64,000 nucleotides of DNA from a virus. The position numbers were made by a program, and so were the translations under genes. Each line of letters begins with the position of its first letter. Position 1 is the first letter of the stretch. The DNA is taken from positions 1-64,000 of the IMG/VR virus record IMGVR_UViG_3300042922_001182; one strand, given 5' to 3'. The notes below the pieces were generated by a model. It had not been told where the DNA came from and did no database searches. It was given only the letters and a program-made list of their open reading frames with translations. Of this stretch, positions 7,422-16,016 are shown piece by piece.

Positions 7422-7946
7422 CTAGACGGGGCTACTCGGATCGTGCTGCAGCTCGTAGCTGGTCTTGTAGATCTGACCGAAATAGGCGACCGCTTCATCC
7501 ATGCGGTTCCAGTACCGCAGGCCGTTGGTGTCCACGGTCCCCAGCGTTCCGTCCGGTCGGAGAAAGCGGCAGATAACGTGGCTCATCTTCAGGCCCGGGT
7601 CGACGATCACCATGAGCTCGGACTCCCAGCCCATCTCCTCGAAGAGGCGTCTGGCGAGCTCTGCATAGTCGTCGCAGTCGATCATGGGCCACCAGTACTT
7701 TTCCTTGCCCTTCTTCCTAGCCCGTAGAATATGGTAGTAGCTCCGTTCAGCCCTCTGGACGAAGTCCAGCATGCCGAAGGGACCATCGCCCGTGTACTTG
7801 AGCTCCTGGATCAGGGAATTGACGTCGTACTCGTTGGAGAGGACGGGGAGGGTCGCCCTCTGCCAGAAGAGAATGGTCGCGATGAGGAACGACCACAGCT
7901 TCTTGGCACGCAGGTAGACCTGCGATAGTTGCTTTGGTTGGAACAT
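7422..7946 (-). CDS. Transglutaminase/papain-like cysteine hydrolase-type protein
   Basis: A 174-residue protein with AAAGGAG SD. After an N-terminal hydrophobic segment (residues ~17-28) it has a possible Cys-His-Asp triad in the order expected for the transglutaminase-like fold: C91 in DCDDYAELA at a helix start, H123 in SHVICRF, and D139 in GTVDTNG. It lies between the fibre array and the lysis-like genes. It could process a fibre or virion protein, or act on the cell envelope. The triad is read by eye and no homologue is confirmed. Confidence 0.7.
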   Translation of the reverse strand: MFQPKQLSQVYLRAKKLWSFLIATILFWQRATLPVLSNEYDVNSLIQELKYTGDGPFGMLDFVQRAERSYYHILRARKKGKEKYWWPMIDCDDYAELARRLFEEMGWESELMVIVDPGLKMSHVICRFLRPDGTLGTVDTNGLRYWNRMDEAVAYFGQIYKTSYELQHDPSSPV

Positions 7947-7961
7947 TGATACGGCTCCTTT

Positions 7962-10061
7962 CTAGAGCTCGATGACCAGTAGGCCACCGTAGACGGTACC
8001 GGTGCCAGAGGTGACCTTAGCCGAGACCTGGAAGTTGTGGGGGCCAGCCGTTGGGGTCACCACGGCCCAAGCCGTAATGGGGATCTCCTCGTTGGCGATG
8101 TAGGTGTTGTAGGTGGGCTCGGCCGCATCCGTCAGCACGACGTCGTCCATCATCAGCCTCACCGAGGTGCTACCGGTCGAGAGGGAGTTCTTGACCTGGC
8201 CGGAGAACAGGAAGAGCATCCTGCGCCCGGTGCAGTTGGGCGTGCAGGTGTTGCCGAGGGGGACGAAGGTGGTGGAGGTGACGGTCGGGAACCCCAGGTC
8301 GGTCGAGGCCACTGGGTGCCCACGGTGGTGCCTCCGAGAGTGATCGATGAGAGCCCTCACCATCTGCATGTCATCCTGGGGGTAAACCTGGCGGTCGTCG
8401 ATCACCTGCACGGCGCACGGGAGGATGTCTATGGAGTCGATGGTGAACTGCTTCCCGGTGGAGGAGGCGTTCTTGGTGTTCGTCGCCATTATGGTGACGT
8501 CGTAGTAGCCGTAGTCTGGCCCGGAGTAGGTGAAGACCGGGCTGATGTCGTTGGGAGCGGCCTTGTAGGTGTCCACGGTTCCGTTGTCGATCCCGTTGAC
8601 GATGACCCTGAAGATACCCGTGTCCGTCTGCCTCTTGGCCCAGATCTGGAAGCCGCTCCCTGTGAACTTGAAGTTACAGTAGTCGGTGGCGTTGAGGTTG
8701 GTGTTGACGCTCTTCCGCCCGCCCGTGATCGAGGGATCGTCGTAGTAAGCCCACCCGGAGCCAAGGTAGAGCATCCTCGTATTGGCGGGGGACTTCACCC
8801 AGCCGGTGGCCGGGGTGGGGAACACGCGGGCGAGCCTGACCGCGCCCTCCGGCAGGGCCGGGGCCTTCGGCCGGTAGGTGAAGAAGGCGCGGATATCCAC
8901 GATGTAGTAGTTCGATAGGGCATTCTTGGTGCCCATCTTCCGAAGCTTTACCTTATGGGTTCCGTAGTGCAGGTTGTAGCCGATACCAGCCAACACCACC
9001 CCGTTGACGGCGGCGTAGAGGTCGATGGACCCCTTGACCACCCCGTCCACCGAGTACTCGACGTAGCCCATATCCGGACCGGTTCCGAACTCTACGGCCA
9101 AACCGGTGCCAACGAAGATGACCTCCATGAAGTCGGTGTTCGTGGTGTTGCTATCGCTGTTATCCCCGGTGTGCCCGAGGCGCACCCAAGTTGGGGCAGA
9201 AGTTCGCCTGGTAACCCAGGCGTGGAAGTAGTCCCCAGTCGTATCCCCTGCGGATACCCTGGCCAGGCTCCTTTCGTTATTCTCCAGGAAGGTTGCGTAG
9301 GTCCCACCTGCGGTGGGCTCCCCCTGGATGACCGTGGGGGCCGTGGCCCCCGGCATCAGCACCACCAGGTCCTGGCGGCCGTGCTCGGAGGACCCGGAGA
9401 GCGGCTGGATGCTCAGGCTCCCGGCCGTCTCCACCTCCGCTAGCCTCCCCCCGGGGTACGCCTTCCCGGGGACGTACCGCACGGAGCTGTCGTAGGTAGT
9501 GGTTATCTCAAAACCGCCGATGGCAACGAGGAAATCGTTGGCGAAGGCATTCTTCGTCCCCTTGACTGTAATGGTGGTCTCGTGATCTCCGTACTCACGG
9601 GTAGAGATACCCAGGACGTAGCCGTAGCTGGTCAGCGCAGCACCACCGAGATCAGCCTCCGTCGGATCCTCGCCGTCGGTGGAGTACTCGAACACACCCC
9701 GGTTTGGATGCCACAGGGTGACGAGGCTGAGTACCGTACCCCTCCATCGGATGGTGACGGTACTGCCAGGGACAGTCGTCTGGACGAAGCAGGGGGCAGC
9801 GTGCGAGGGTAGCTCCGGGTTGTTCCTGGCGAAGCCCCAAAAGTACCCGGCATCGCCGAAGTTCGTATCATATCGAACCCACGGGCCGTTGAGCGTTATC
9901 CTCCCGTCCCTGGGGGTGAGCCTCCCCGTTAACGGGTCCGGATCGCTCTCGATCGTCACCCTCTCCGTACCGCCCTCGATGCGGAGATCCGATTCCGAGT
10001 GAACGCCGTGGGGAAGCCTGTCCGCAATCGCCGTCAGCCCTAGCACTTTGCTTTGAATCAT
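7962..10061 (-). CDS. Adsorption/fibre protein, paralogue 1 of 3
   Basis: A 699-residue beta-rich protein, one of three tandem paralogues (with 10494-12605 and 12645-14795). All begin MIQ..VL.L and share an N-terminal attachment-like region. Three jelly-roll-like modules follow, each ending with a Gly-His/Tyr...TKNA(S/L)S signature and a short beta strand (here near residues 185, 385 and 550). A conserved C-terminal domain contains GRRMLFLFSGQV. The modules resemble carbohydrate-binding beta-sandwiches of tail spikes and receptor-binding proteins. It probably sits at the tail tip and contacts the host surface. Confidence 0.8.
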   Translation of the reverse strand: MIQSKVLGLTAIADRLPHGVHSESDLRIEGGTERVTIESDPDPLTGRLTPRDGRITLNGPWVRYDTNFGDAGYFWGFARNNPELPSHAAPCFVQTTVPGSTVTIRWRGTVLSLVTLWHPNRGVFEYSTDGEDPTEADLGGAALTSYGYVLGISTREYGDHETTITVKGTKNAFANDFLVAIGGFEITTTYDSSVRYVPGKAYPGGRLAEVETAGSLSIQPLSGSSEHGRQDLVVLMPGATAPTVIQGEPTAGGTYATFLENNERSLARVSAGDTTGDYFHAWVTRRTSAPTWVRLGHTGDNSDSNTTNTDFMEVIFVGTGLAVEFGTGPDMGYVEYSVDGVVKGSIDLYAAVNGVVLAGIGYNLHYGTHKVKLRKMGTKNALSNYYIVDIRAFFTYRPKAPALPEGAVRLARVFPTPATGWVKSPANTRMLYLGSGWAYYDDPSITGGRKSVNTNLNATDYCNFKFTGSGFQIWAKRQTDTGIFRVIVNGIDNGTVDTYKAAPNDISPVFTYSGPDYGYYDVTIMATNTKNASSTGKQFTIDSIDILPCAVQVIDDRQVYPQDDMQMVRALIDHSRRHHRGHPVASTDLGFPTVTSTTFVPLGNTCTPNCTGRRMLFLFSGQVKNSLSTGSTSVRLMMDDVVLTDAAEPTYNTYIANEEIPITAWAVVTPTAGPHNFQVSAKVTSGTGTVYGGLLVIEL

Positions 10062-10064
10062 GTC

Positions 10065-10475
10065 TTAACCTCCTGGAGAGACGCTCTCCCTTTCCTTGGG
10101 GATCTCGGTCTTAATGGCATCTGCCTCGGCGAGGATGCCCTCCATATCCGGGCCGATATCCACTCCCGAATCGAGAAGGAGCTTCGCCATCTTTCGGATG
10201 GCTTCAACCTGCGACACGATCGGGATACGCTTGTTGTACTCCGTGGACCTCAGCTGATCGTAGTCGTAGGGTTCCACGTAGACGTAGCTCCGAACGGCCT
10301 CTTCGAGGGCTTCAGCCTGCTCCTCGGTCAAGGGGTCCCTACCGGGGTGCAGGTGGAAGCTCACGGTGGCGCCGTTGGTCGACAACCGGTCGCCGAAGGC
10401 GTCGATGCCGTGATCCTCGATGTGCTTGGCCAGCGCGTGGAGGTCGCGCTGGGGGACCTCGAAGTCGTATCTCAT
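10065..10475 (-). CDS. Unknown protein between fibre paralogues
   Basis: A 136-residue, acidic, mostly helical protein with no membrane segment. It sits in the minus-strand fibre operon between paralogues 1 and 2, four bases from one and about 20 from the other. Features include an FHLHPGRDPLT segment and a YDYDQLRSTEYNKR segment. A fibre assembly chaperone is a guess from position alone. Confidence 0.65.
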   Translation of the reverse strand: MRYDFEVPQRDLHALAKHIEDHGIDAFGDRLSTNGATVSFHLHPGRDPLTEEQAEALEEAVRSYVYVEPYDYDQLRSTEYNKRIPIVSQVEAIRKMAKLLLDSGVDIGPDMEGILAEADAIKTEIPKERESVSPGG

Positions 10476-10493
10476 GTTCTTTTCCTTTCCTCT

Positions 10494-12605
10494 CTAGTCG
10501 GTTAGCTCGAAGACGAGCAAGACCCCGTGTAAGGTGGCGGTACCGGAGTTAACCCACGCCCCCAGGTTGAAGGTGTGGATCCCAGGCGACGCCCCGGTGT
10601 ACCCCCAGGACATGATGGGGATCTTCTCGGAGGCGACGGCCGTGGCGTAGGCGATCTGAGGAGTGGCAGCCATTCCCACGCCGTCCATCATGAGACGTAG
10701 ATACGTGTAAGCCGACGACGTGTTGTTGAACAGTTCCCCTGCGTAGATCACGAGCAGCGGCCGCCCGCTGCACGAGATGGAGAGGGTGTTGCCTACCGCA
10801 ACGATGCTGGTGCTGGAGGTGGTGGGGGCCCCCACGCCGATCTGGGCGCTAGCGGCCGGGAGATGCGCGGCCTTCAGATGCTCGCGCAGTGTCACCTCCA
10901 GCTGCGCCGGACCCTGAGAGAGCTTCGAGCGAAGATCTCTTACCTGCATAGGAAGCGGCTTGTACTCGAAGGAGTCGAAGTTGATGGTGTTTCCCCCGGA
11001 GCTGGCGTTCTTCGTATTGGTCATGCGGACCTCCAATGTATGGAAGCCCGGCGTTAGAATCGAGGAGGTGAACATCACCTGGATGTTGGTTGCAGAGGTG
11101 TTGTTATAAGAGTCCACGTTCTGAACGAAGACTCCATCGATGTAGATAGCCGCAATTCCCTTACCGACGTTGTAGTTCAGCAAGAGCCTGCACTGGGTGC
11201 CTACGAATGTAAACTCGACCTTGTCGGTGGTGTTCGTGTTGTTGTTTCCCAGGCGGCTCCCTCCGGTGTAGTCGCTGTGTGTATCAACTAGCCAGTTGGT
11301 ACCGGTCAGCTTCCAACCGGAGAGGTTGCTCATTCGGATCCAGCCGTTGTCAGGAGTGACAACCCAGTCGGCGAGAGGCATGGCGTCCACCGGGCAGAGC
11401 GGGGCCCTGGGCTGGTAGACGTCGAAGGCGTCGACCCGGACCCGGTAGCCGGTGGAGCTGGCGTTCTTGGTGCCTAGCTTCCGGATTTTCAGGGTGTGGT
11501 AGCCGTAAGGGAGGTTGTAGGCCAGCTGGAACGGGTACTCCGTCCTATTCGTCGGAGAGTAACCATCGACGATCGTCTCTGACCCCCCGTTGATGGACCA
11601 CGCGAAGTTGCCGCAGTCCGGCCCGGTGTACATCACCACGTCGATGCCGGTACCGATGAAGCCTACCGAGATGGCGGGGGTGGAAGAGGTGTCCGCAGAG
11701 GTGGTCGCGTCCCCCAGGTCTACGCGGGACCCGTTCGAATTGTAGATATCCTCCTTGAGGGTATCGCCATTCGTCCATACGATAGCCATGCGGTTGGAGC
11801 GATCCTCCGCCTCCACCCGATAGGCCACCTCGTTCTTCTTCAGGAATTGATAACGGGTGTCGGTAGAATAGGATGTCTCCCCACGAATGACCTCCGGTGC
11901 GAGTGAGCCTGCCCTCAGAACGACCAGGTCTCGGGCCCCGAGGCTACCAGCGGGTAGAGTTGCAGAGAGAGTTCCGACAGAATCGATGCTCGTCGGACGG
12001 CCATCAGGGAAGCCGGTACCAGAAAGGTACTTCGCCTCCTGTAGGGTGTTGACCAGGACATCGATGCCGTACAGCCAGACGCCGCAGCTGGCGCCGCCGC
12101 CCGAGTTGCCCGTAATCGTAATGACGACGGTGTGATCGCCCAGGGCGAGCCCCGTGGCAACCGGCAGCCTGTGGCTACCGCAGTAGAGCGGGCTATAGGG
12201 GTTGTATGTAGTCGCGCTGCCGCCGTCGATCGAGACGGTAAAGGTACCGCTAGAAGAATGCAGGGGGAGAATCAGGGCTAGACCGACACCGTAGAAGCTG
12301 ATCGTCATGGTCGCCCCCGGGTTATGGGAGGCCATCTGACCGTTGGTGTTGGAGGCCGGGAAGGCCGCGTTGTGGACCGGGGCGGTCCCGACATTGGGCG
12401 GGTTCCCGCCCGGGTGGTGGGACCAGTAGCCGGTGAGCTTGATCCTGCTGTCGAACGGTACCAGCTCGTCCGTAACACGGTCGCGGTAGGCGTCCATTCC
12501 GATGCGCTCGACCCCGGCGCAGACCCGGAGGTCACCGTCAGATACGACGTTGTTCCTTAGGCGCTTCTGGATGGCATCCAGGTCTAAGACTTGAGGTTGG
12601 ATCAT
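10494..12605 (-). CDS. Adsorption/fibre protein, paralogue 2 of 3
   Basis: A 703-residue paralogue of the proteins at 7962 and 12645, with the same N-terminal MIQPQVLDLDAIQKRL start and C-terminal domain. The second and third beta modules carry TKNASS signatures. The first has the signature replaced by GNSGGGAS, so the modules have drifted. It probably forms a trimeric or receptor-contacting appendage. Divergence among three copies in one operon is what is expected when a phage diversifies its receptor range. Confidence 0.8.
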   Translation of the reverse strand: MIQPQVLDLDAIQKRLRNNVVSDGDLRVCAGVERIGMDAYRDRVTDELVPFDSRIKLTGYWSHHPGGNPPNVGTAPVHNAAFPASNTNGQMASHNPGATMTISFYGVGLALILPLHSSSGTFTVSIDGGSATTYNPYSPLYCGSHRLPVATGLALGDHTVVITITGNSGGGASCGVWLYGIDVLVNTLQEAKYLSGTGFPDGRPTSIDSVGTLSATLPAGSLGARDLVVLRAGSLAPEVIRGETSYSTDTRYQFLKKNEVAYRVEAEDRSNRMAIVWTNGDTLKEDIYNSNGSRVDLGDATTSADTSSTPAISVGFIGTGIDVVMYTGPDCGNFAWSINGGSETIVDGYSPTNRTEYPFQLAYNLPYGYHTLKIRKLGTKNASSTGYRVRVDAFDVYQPRAPLCPVDAMPLADWVVTPDNGWIRMSNLSGWKLTGTNWLVDTHSDYTGGSRLGNNNTNTTDKVEFTFVGTQCRLLLNYNVGKGIAAIYIDGVFVQNVDSYNNTSATNIQVMFTSSILTPGFHTLEVRMTNTKNASSGGNTINFDSFEYKPLPMQVRDLRSKLSQGPAQLEVTLREHLKAAHLPAASAQIGVGAPTTSSTSIVAVGNTLSISCSGRPLLVIYAGELFNNTSSAYTYLRLMMDGVGMAATPQIAYATAVASEKIPIMSWGYTGASPGIHTFNLGAWVNSGTATLHGVLLVFELTD

Positions 12606-12644
12606 GACGTTATATCTCCTATCCAGGCTGCAAAGCGCCGGTCT

Positions 12645-14795
12645 CTATATCGTGGTGTTTACCGGGAGCTCGCCCACCTCCATCACGAGGAGCCTACCGG
12701 AGTAGGTCGCCGTACCGCCGGACACCTTCACGCTGATGCCGAAGTCGTGTAGACCTGGAGACGGACAAGCCACAAAGGCCAAGGTGGTTATCGGCATGTA
12801 CTCGTTAGCCGTGGCAGTAGCGTAGTCGTTATCTGCATGGTCGACAACCTCTAGGACTACGCCATCCATATGAGGTTTGATGGACGAGACGGCCGTGGAG
12901 GTGTTGTTGGTCACCTGCCCGGAGAAAAGGAGCAGGATCGGCCTGCCGGAGCAGTCCATGTAGGCCCTGTCGCCGACGGGAACGGGGGTGAGGCTGGTGG
13001 TGGTGACCGCGCTGTAGCTCACAGAAGAGTTCTGCCTCTTCTTGTCGTGGTGCTTCCTCTCGTGCTCTCTCAAGACGGAGATCAACGCATCCTTACCAAG
13101 GGGGTCCGTCTCGCGCAGGTCCTTCACGTAGGGGATGGCAGGCCTGACCTCGATGCAGTCGATGTTGATTGCGTAGCCCGTTGCTGAGGAATGCTTTGCA
13201 TTCGTGGTACGCACCGTGACGGTGTGGTAGCCGCCGTGGGGGAGGGTGCCGGAGGTGTACTGGACCGCATCGAACAGCTGAACTGGGTCGTAGGTAGTCA
13301 CCTGCGCGGTCAGGACGCCGTCCACAAGGACGTCGTACCAGCCCCCGACGGCCGGACCCTTGTTCCCCCTCAGCCTGAACTTGTCCCCGGTGAAGCCGAA
13401 GGTCAGGGTGTCCGTGGTGTTGGTGTTAGCGTTGTTCCAGGTGGTGCCCATGGACAGCGGCTCGTTGGTGTTGAGCAGCCAGTTAGCACCTTCCTGCAAG
13501 CCGAGCTCGGTGCTCTCGTGCCTTATCCATGCGTCCGAGGGGTACTGCACCGCCTCGCAGAGCGCCATGGCATCCGACGGAACATCTGGGGCCTTCGGGT
13601 GATAGACATTGTAGCCACCGATCAGGATGCTGTAGCCGGAAGAGCTGGCGTTCTTCGTGCCGGTCTTCCTCACCTTCAGCTGGTGGTAGCCGAAAGGGAG
13701 GTTGTAGGCGAGTACCTGCGTCCTGGCGGTATCGACGAGAGAATACGCGTCGACGGTGGTCTCCGCCCCTCCGTCGATGGACCACGCGAATATGCCCCGC
13801 TGGGACTGCCCGTTGAAGAGAATCTCGATCCCCGTGCCGATGAAGCCGATCACCTGGAAGTCCACGCCGGTCGCGTCGTCAGCTGCGGGCCCGGGGCCTC
13901 CCAGCCGGATCAGCTTGGGGTTGACGTCAAGCGTCGACGCGTTGGTGGAGTAGACCCGGCCGAGCACGCCCGTGCCGTCGCTGGCCCCGATGTGGAAGGC
14001 GACCTCGCTCTTAGAGAGGAACGTCGCAAGGCTGTCGCCCGCGCTGGTGGGATCCCCCTGGATCACCTCCGGGGCTTCGGCCCCCGCCCTCAGAATGACC
14101 AAGTCCCTTCGGGCGCTGGCCGTCCCGAGGGTCGGAAGGGAGAGGGTACCGGCGAGGACGCTGGTAGGGCGGACTTTGATGAACGCCGTTCCGGCCTTAT
14201 ACGCCAAAGTGCTGTCCAGACCGCGCACGACGTCGAAGCCCTCGATGCGGACCACCATGTCCGTGGCCGACGCGTTCTTGCTGCTGGAGACGGTGATGAC
14301 CGTGGTATGGGGCCCGTTGTTCAACCCGGAGGCGATAAGCCTTGGAATGCCGTCGATCGCGCTGTTGTTCCAGTTGTCGTACTGCACGGAAGCGCCTCCA
14401 TCCGTGGAGACCGTGTACATGCCGGAGCCGCCCCATCGGGTGCTGTAGATTACCAGGTCGGTACCCTCCCAGTTGATCGTCAGCTGCTGACCCGCCCGCC
14501 CCGTGAAGACCCTGAAGTTCAGCCCGACCTGGGGCAGGGCGGGGTTATTCCCGGCAGGGGTCCCCGCGTACCCAGGGAGGCCGAAGAACGGGCTGTGCGA
14601 CGCGGTCCATGAGGAGGACCCCTTGATGGAGAGTCGGTCGTCGTCGAAGACGAGCTCGTTCGTCAGGGGCTCCCAGTACGCGTTCAGGCTGATGCGCTCG
14701 ATGCCCGCCATGACGCGGATGTCATCTTGCGACAGGACAGTGTCGCGAAGCACGCCCTGGAGGGGTGAAAGGTCAAGCACTTCTTCCTGGATCAT
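12645..14795 (-). CDS. Adsorption/fibre protein, paralogue 3 of 3
   Basis: A 716-residue paralogue and the promoter-proximal member of the array. It starts MIQEEVLDLSPLQ and shows SKNAS, TKNASSSGY and AKHSSATGY signatures at the ends of the three beta modules, then the shared C-terminal domain with GRPILLLFSGQV. A terminator-like hairpin at 14840-14869 separates it from the Kelch gene upstream. The predicted role is host-surface recognition at the tail tip. Confidence 0.8.
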   Translation of the reverse strand: MIQEEVLDLSPLQGVLRDTVLSQDDIRVMAGIERISLNAYWEPLTNELVFDDDRLSIKGSSSWTASHSPFFGLPGYAGTPAGNNPALPQVGLNFRVFTGRAGQQLTINWEGTDLVIYSTRWGGSGMYTVSTDGGASVQYDNWNNSAIDGIPRLIASGLNNGPHTTVITVSSSKNASATDMVVRIEGFDVVRGLDSTLAYKAGTAFIKVRPTSVLAGTLSLPTLGTASARRDLVILRAGAEAPEVIQGDPTSAGDSLATFLSKSEVAFHIGASDGTGVLGRVYSTNASTLDVNPKLIRLGGPGPAADDATGVDFQVIGFIGTGIEILFNGQSQRGIFAWSIDGGAETTVDAYSLVDTARTQVLAYNLPFGYHQLKVRKTGTKNASSSGYSILIGGYNVYHPKAPDVPSDAMALCEAVQYPSDAWIRHESTELGLQEGANWLLNTNEPLSMGTTWNNANTNTTDTLTFGFTGDKFRLRGNKGPAVGGWYDVLVDGVLTAQVTTYDPVQLFDAVQYTSGTLPHGGYHTVTVRTTNAKHSSATGYAINIDCIEVRPAIPYVKDLRETDPLGKDALISVLREHERKHHDKKRQNSSVSYSAVTTTSLTPVPVGDRAYMDCSGRPILLLFSGQVTNNTSTAVSSIKPHMDGVVLEVVDHADNDYATATANEYMPITTLAFVACPSPGLHDFGISVKVSGGTATYSGRLLVMEVGELPVNTTI

Positions 14796-14839
14796 TCTTC
14801 TCTCCTTATTGCTAAAACTGCCTAGACAGGAAAAGAGGA

Positions 14840-14869
14840 GGGTTGGAATTCTTTTACGGTTTCCAACCC
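14840..14869 (-). terminator. Terminator-like hairpin between Kelch and fibre-paralogue genes
   Basis: GGGTTGGAA (14840-14848) pairs with TTCCAACCC (14861-14869). On the minus strand it is followed by TCCTCTTTTCC. It could terminate or attenuate transcription entering the three-paralogue array. Confidence 0.6.
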
Positions 14870-14876
14870 CCTCGGT

Positions 14877-16016
14877 CTACGCCGCCAGCAGGCCGATCAC
14901 CCGGACCTGGACGTTGATCGTCTGGGCGCCCAAGATCACCGGCGTGGTGGTCAGCACCTTCAGGACGTCCCCTGGGCTGAAGCTGACGGTGTTCCCGACC
15001 TGCCCGGTGGTGACGTTGGTCACCGGGAGGCCCCCGGCGACGGACTCAGCGGTGCCCGCAGACGCGGCCACGCCGATGTCGCAGCCGAAGTCCATGGCGT
15101 CCATGCTGGTGGTGCCGGTGCCGAAGGCCAGGTACGCCCTATTACCGACCATCATACCGGCGGCACGGGTCCTGTTCCTGGGCATCGTCAGGTTGTTGGC
15201 CCAGGTGTTGTTCGTCGGGTTGTACGTCAGTATGGCGCTGCTGACGACGTTGCTGTTGTTCATGCCGCCGCAGATGTAAATCAGGCCGTTCCCCGGTACC
15301 AGGGGAATCGCCTCCGATAGGATGAGGGGCTGGTCCGCCAGGGCGACCCAGGTGTTGGTGCCGTCCTCGTAGCGGTAGCACTTCTGGTTGGCCACACCGC
15401 CGGTGTGGCCTCCGAAGACGTGGAACTTGCCGTTGTAGTCGAAGGAGGCGGAGGCCGCCCTGGACGCCGGGAGGTTGGTCAGGCCAGAAGCCCAGAGGCC
15501 AGTGGAGAAGCTGTACTTGTAGAGGGCGCTATTCGCGGACTGGGTGGTGCCGCCAGGCTCGCCTCTTACGAGGTAGAAGTTATCGCCGATGATCACCGCC
15601 TGGTCGTCTGCGACGGTGGCGGGAGTGACGACCGAGGACAGGGACCAGCTGTTGGCGGCGATGTCGTAGGCGTAAACGGTGTTGTAGTAGGTGCTGGTAC
15701 CGGTCTTGCCACCGACCAGGTAGATCACCCCAGCCCGGTGGACGGCGGTGACCGACTCCCGGCCCACCGGGGGCGCGGCCCCGGTGCTCCAGGTGTTGCT
15801 GGCGATGTCGTAGATGTCCATGGACTGCTGGATGACGGACGAGCCGTCCTTGCCGCCGATGAAGTAGAGCTTCGAGCCGACCGCCACGTAGGCGACCTCG
15901 TCCCTGGCCTGGGTGGGCTGGGCGAGGTTGTTGACGGCCCCGCCCAGCGTCCTGGATACGATGACTTCACTTGCGTTCATCCTCCCTTGGAAGAAGGATA
16001 TCAGAGGTGGTGCCAT
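14877..16016 (-). CDS. Kelch-repeat beta-propeller tail protein
   Basis: A 379-residue protein. The start overlaps the upstream stop as TAATG with an AAGGAG SD nine bases before; an internal Met at residue 13 has its SD too close. Six Kelch-type blades are visible, each with a hydrophobic strand, GG (for example YFIGGKDG, YLVGGKTG, HVFGGHTG, YICGGMNN) and a Y..(D/N)..NTW segment about 25 residues later. The last ~90 residues form a separate beta-rich domain. Kelch propellers bind proteins or glycans. As part of the fibre block it is probably a receptor-binding or fibre-tip component. Confidence 0.85.
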   Translation of the reverse strand: MAPPLISFFQGRMNASEVIVSRTLGGAVNNLAQPTQARDEVAYVAVGSKLYFIGGKDGSSVIQQSMDIYDIASNTWSTGAAPPVGRESVTAVHRAGVIYLVGGKTGTSTYYNTVYAYDIAANSWSLSSVVTPATVADDQAVIIGDNFYLVRGEPGGTTQSANSALYKYSFSTGLWASGLTNLPASRAASASFDYNGKFHVFGGHTGGVANQKCYRYEDGTNTWVALADQPLILSEAIPLVPGNGLIYICGGMNNSNVVSSAILTYNPTNNTWANNLTMPRNRTRAAGMMVGNRAYLAFGTGTTSMDAMDFGCDIGVAASAGTAESVAGGLPVTNVTTGQVGNTVSFSPGDVLKVLTTTPVILGAQTINVQVRVIGLLAA

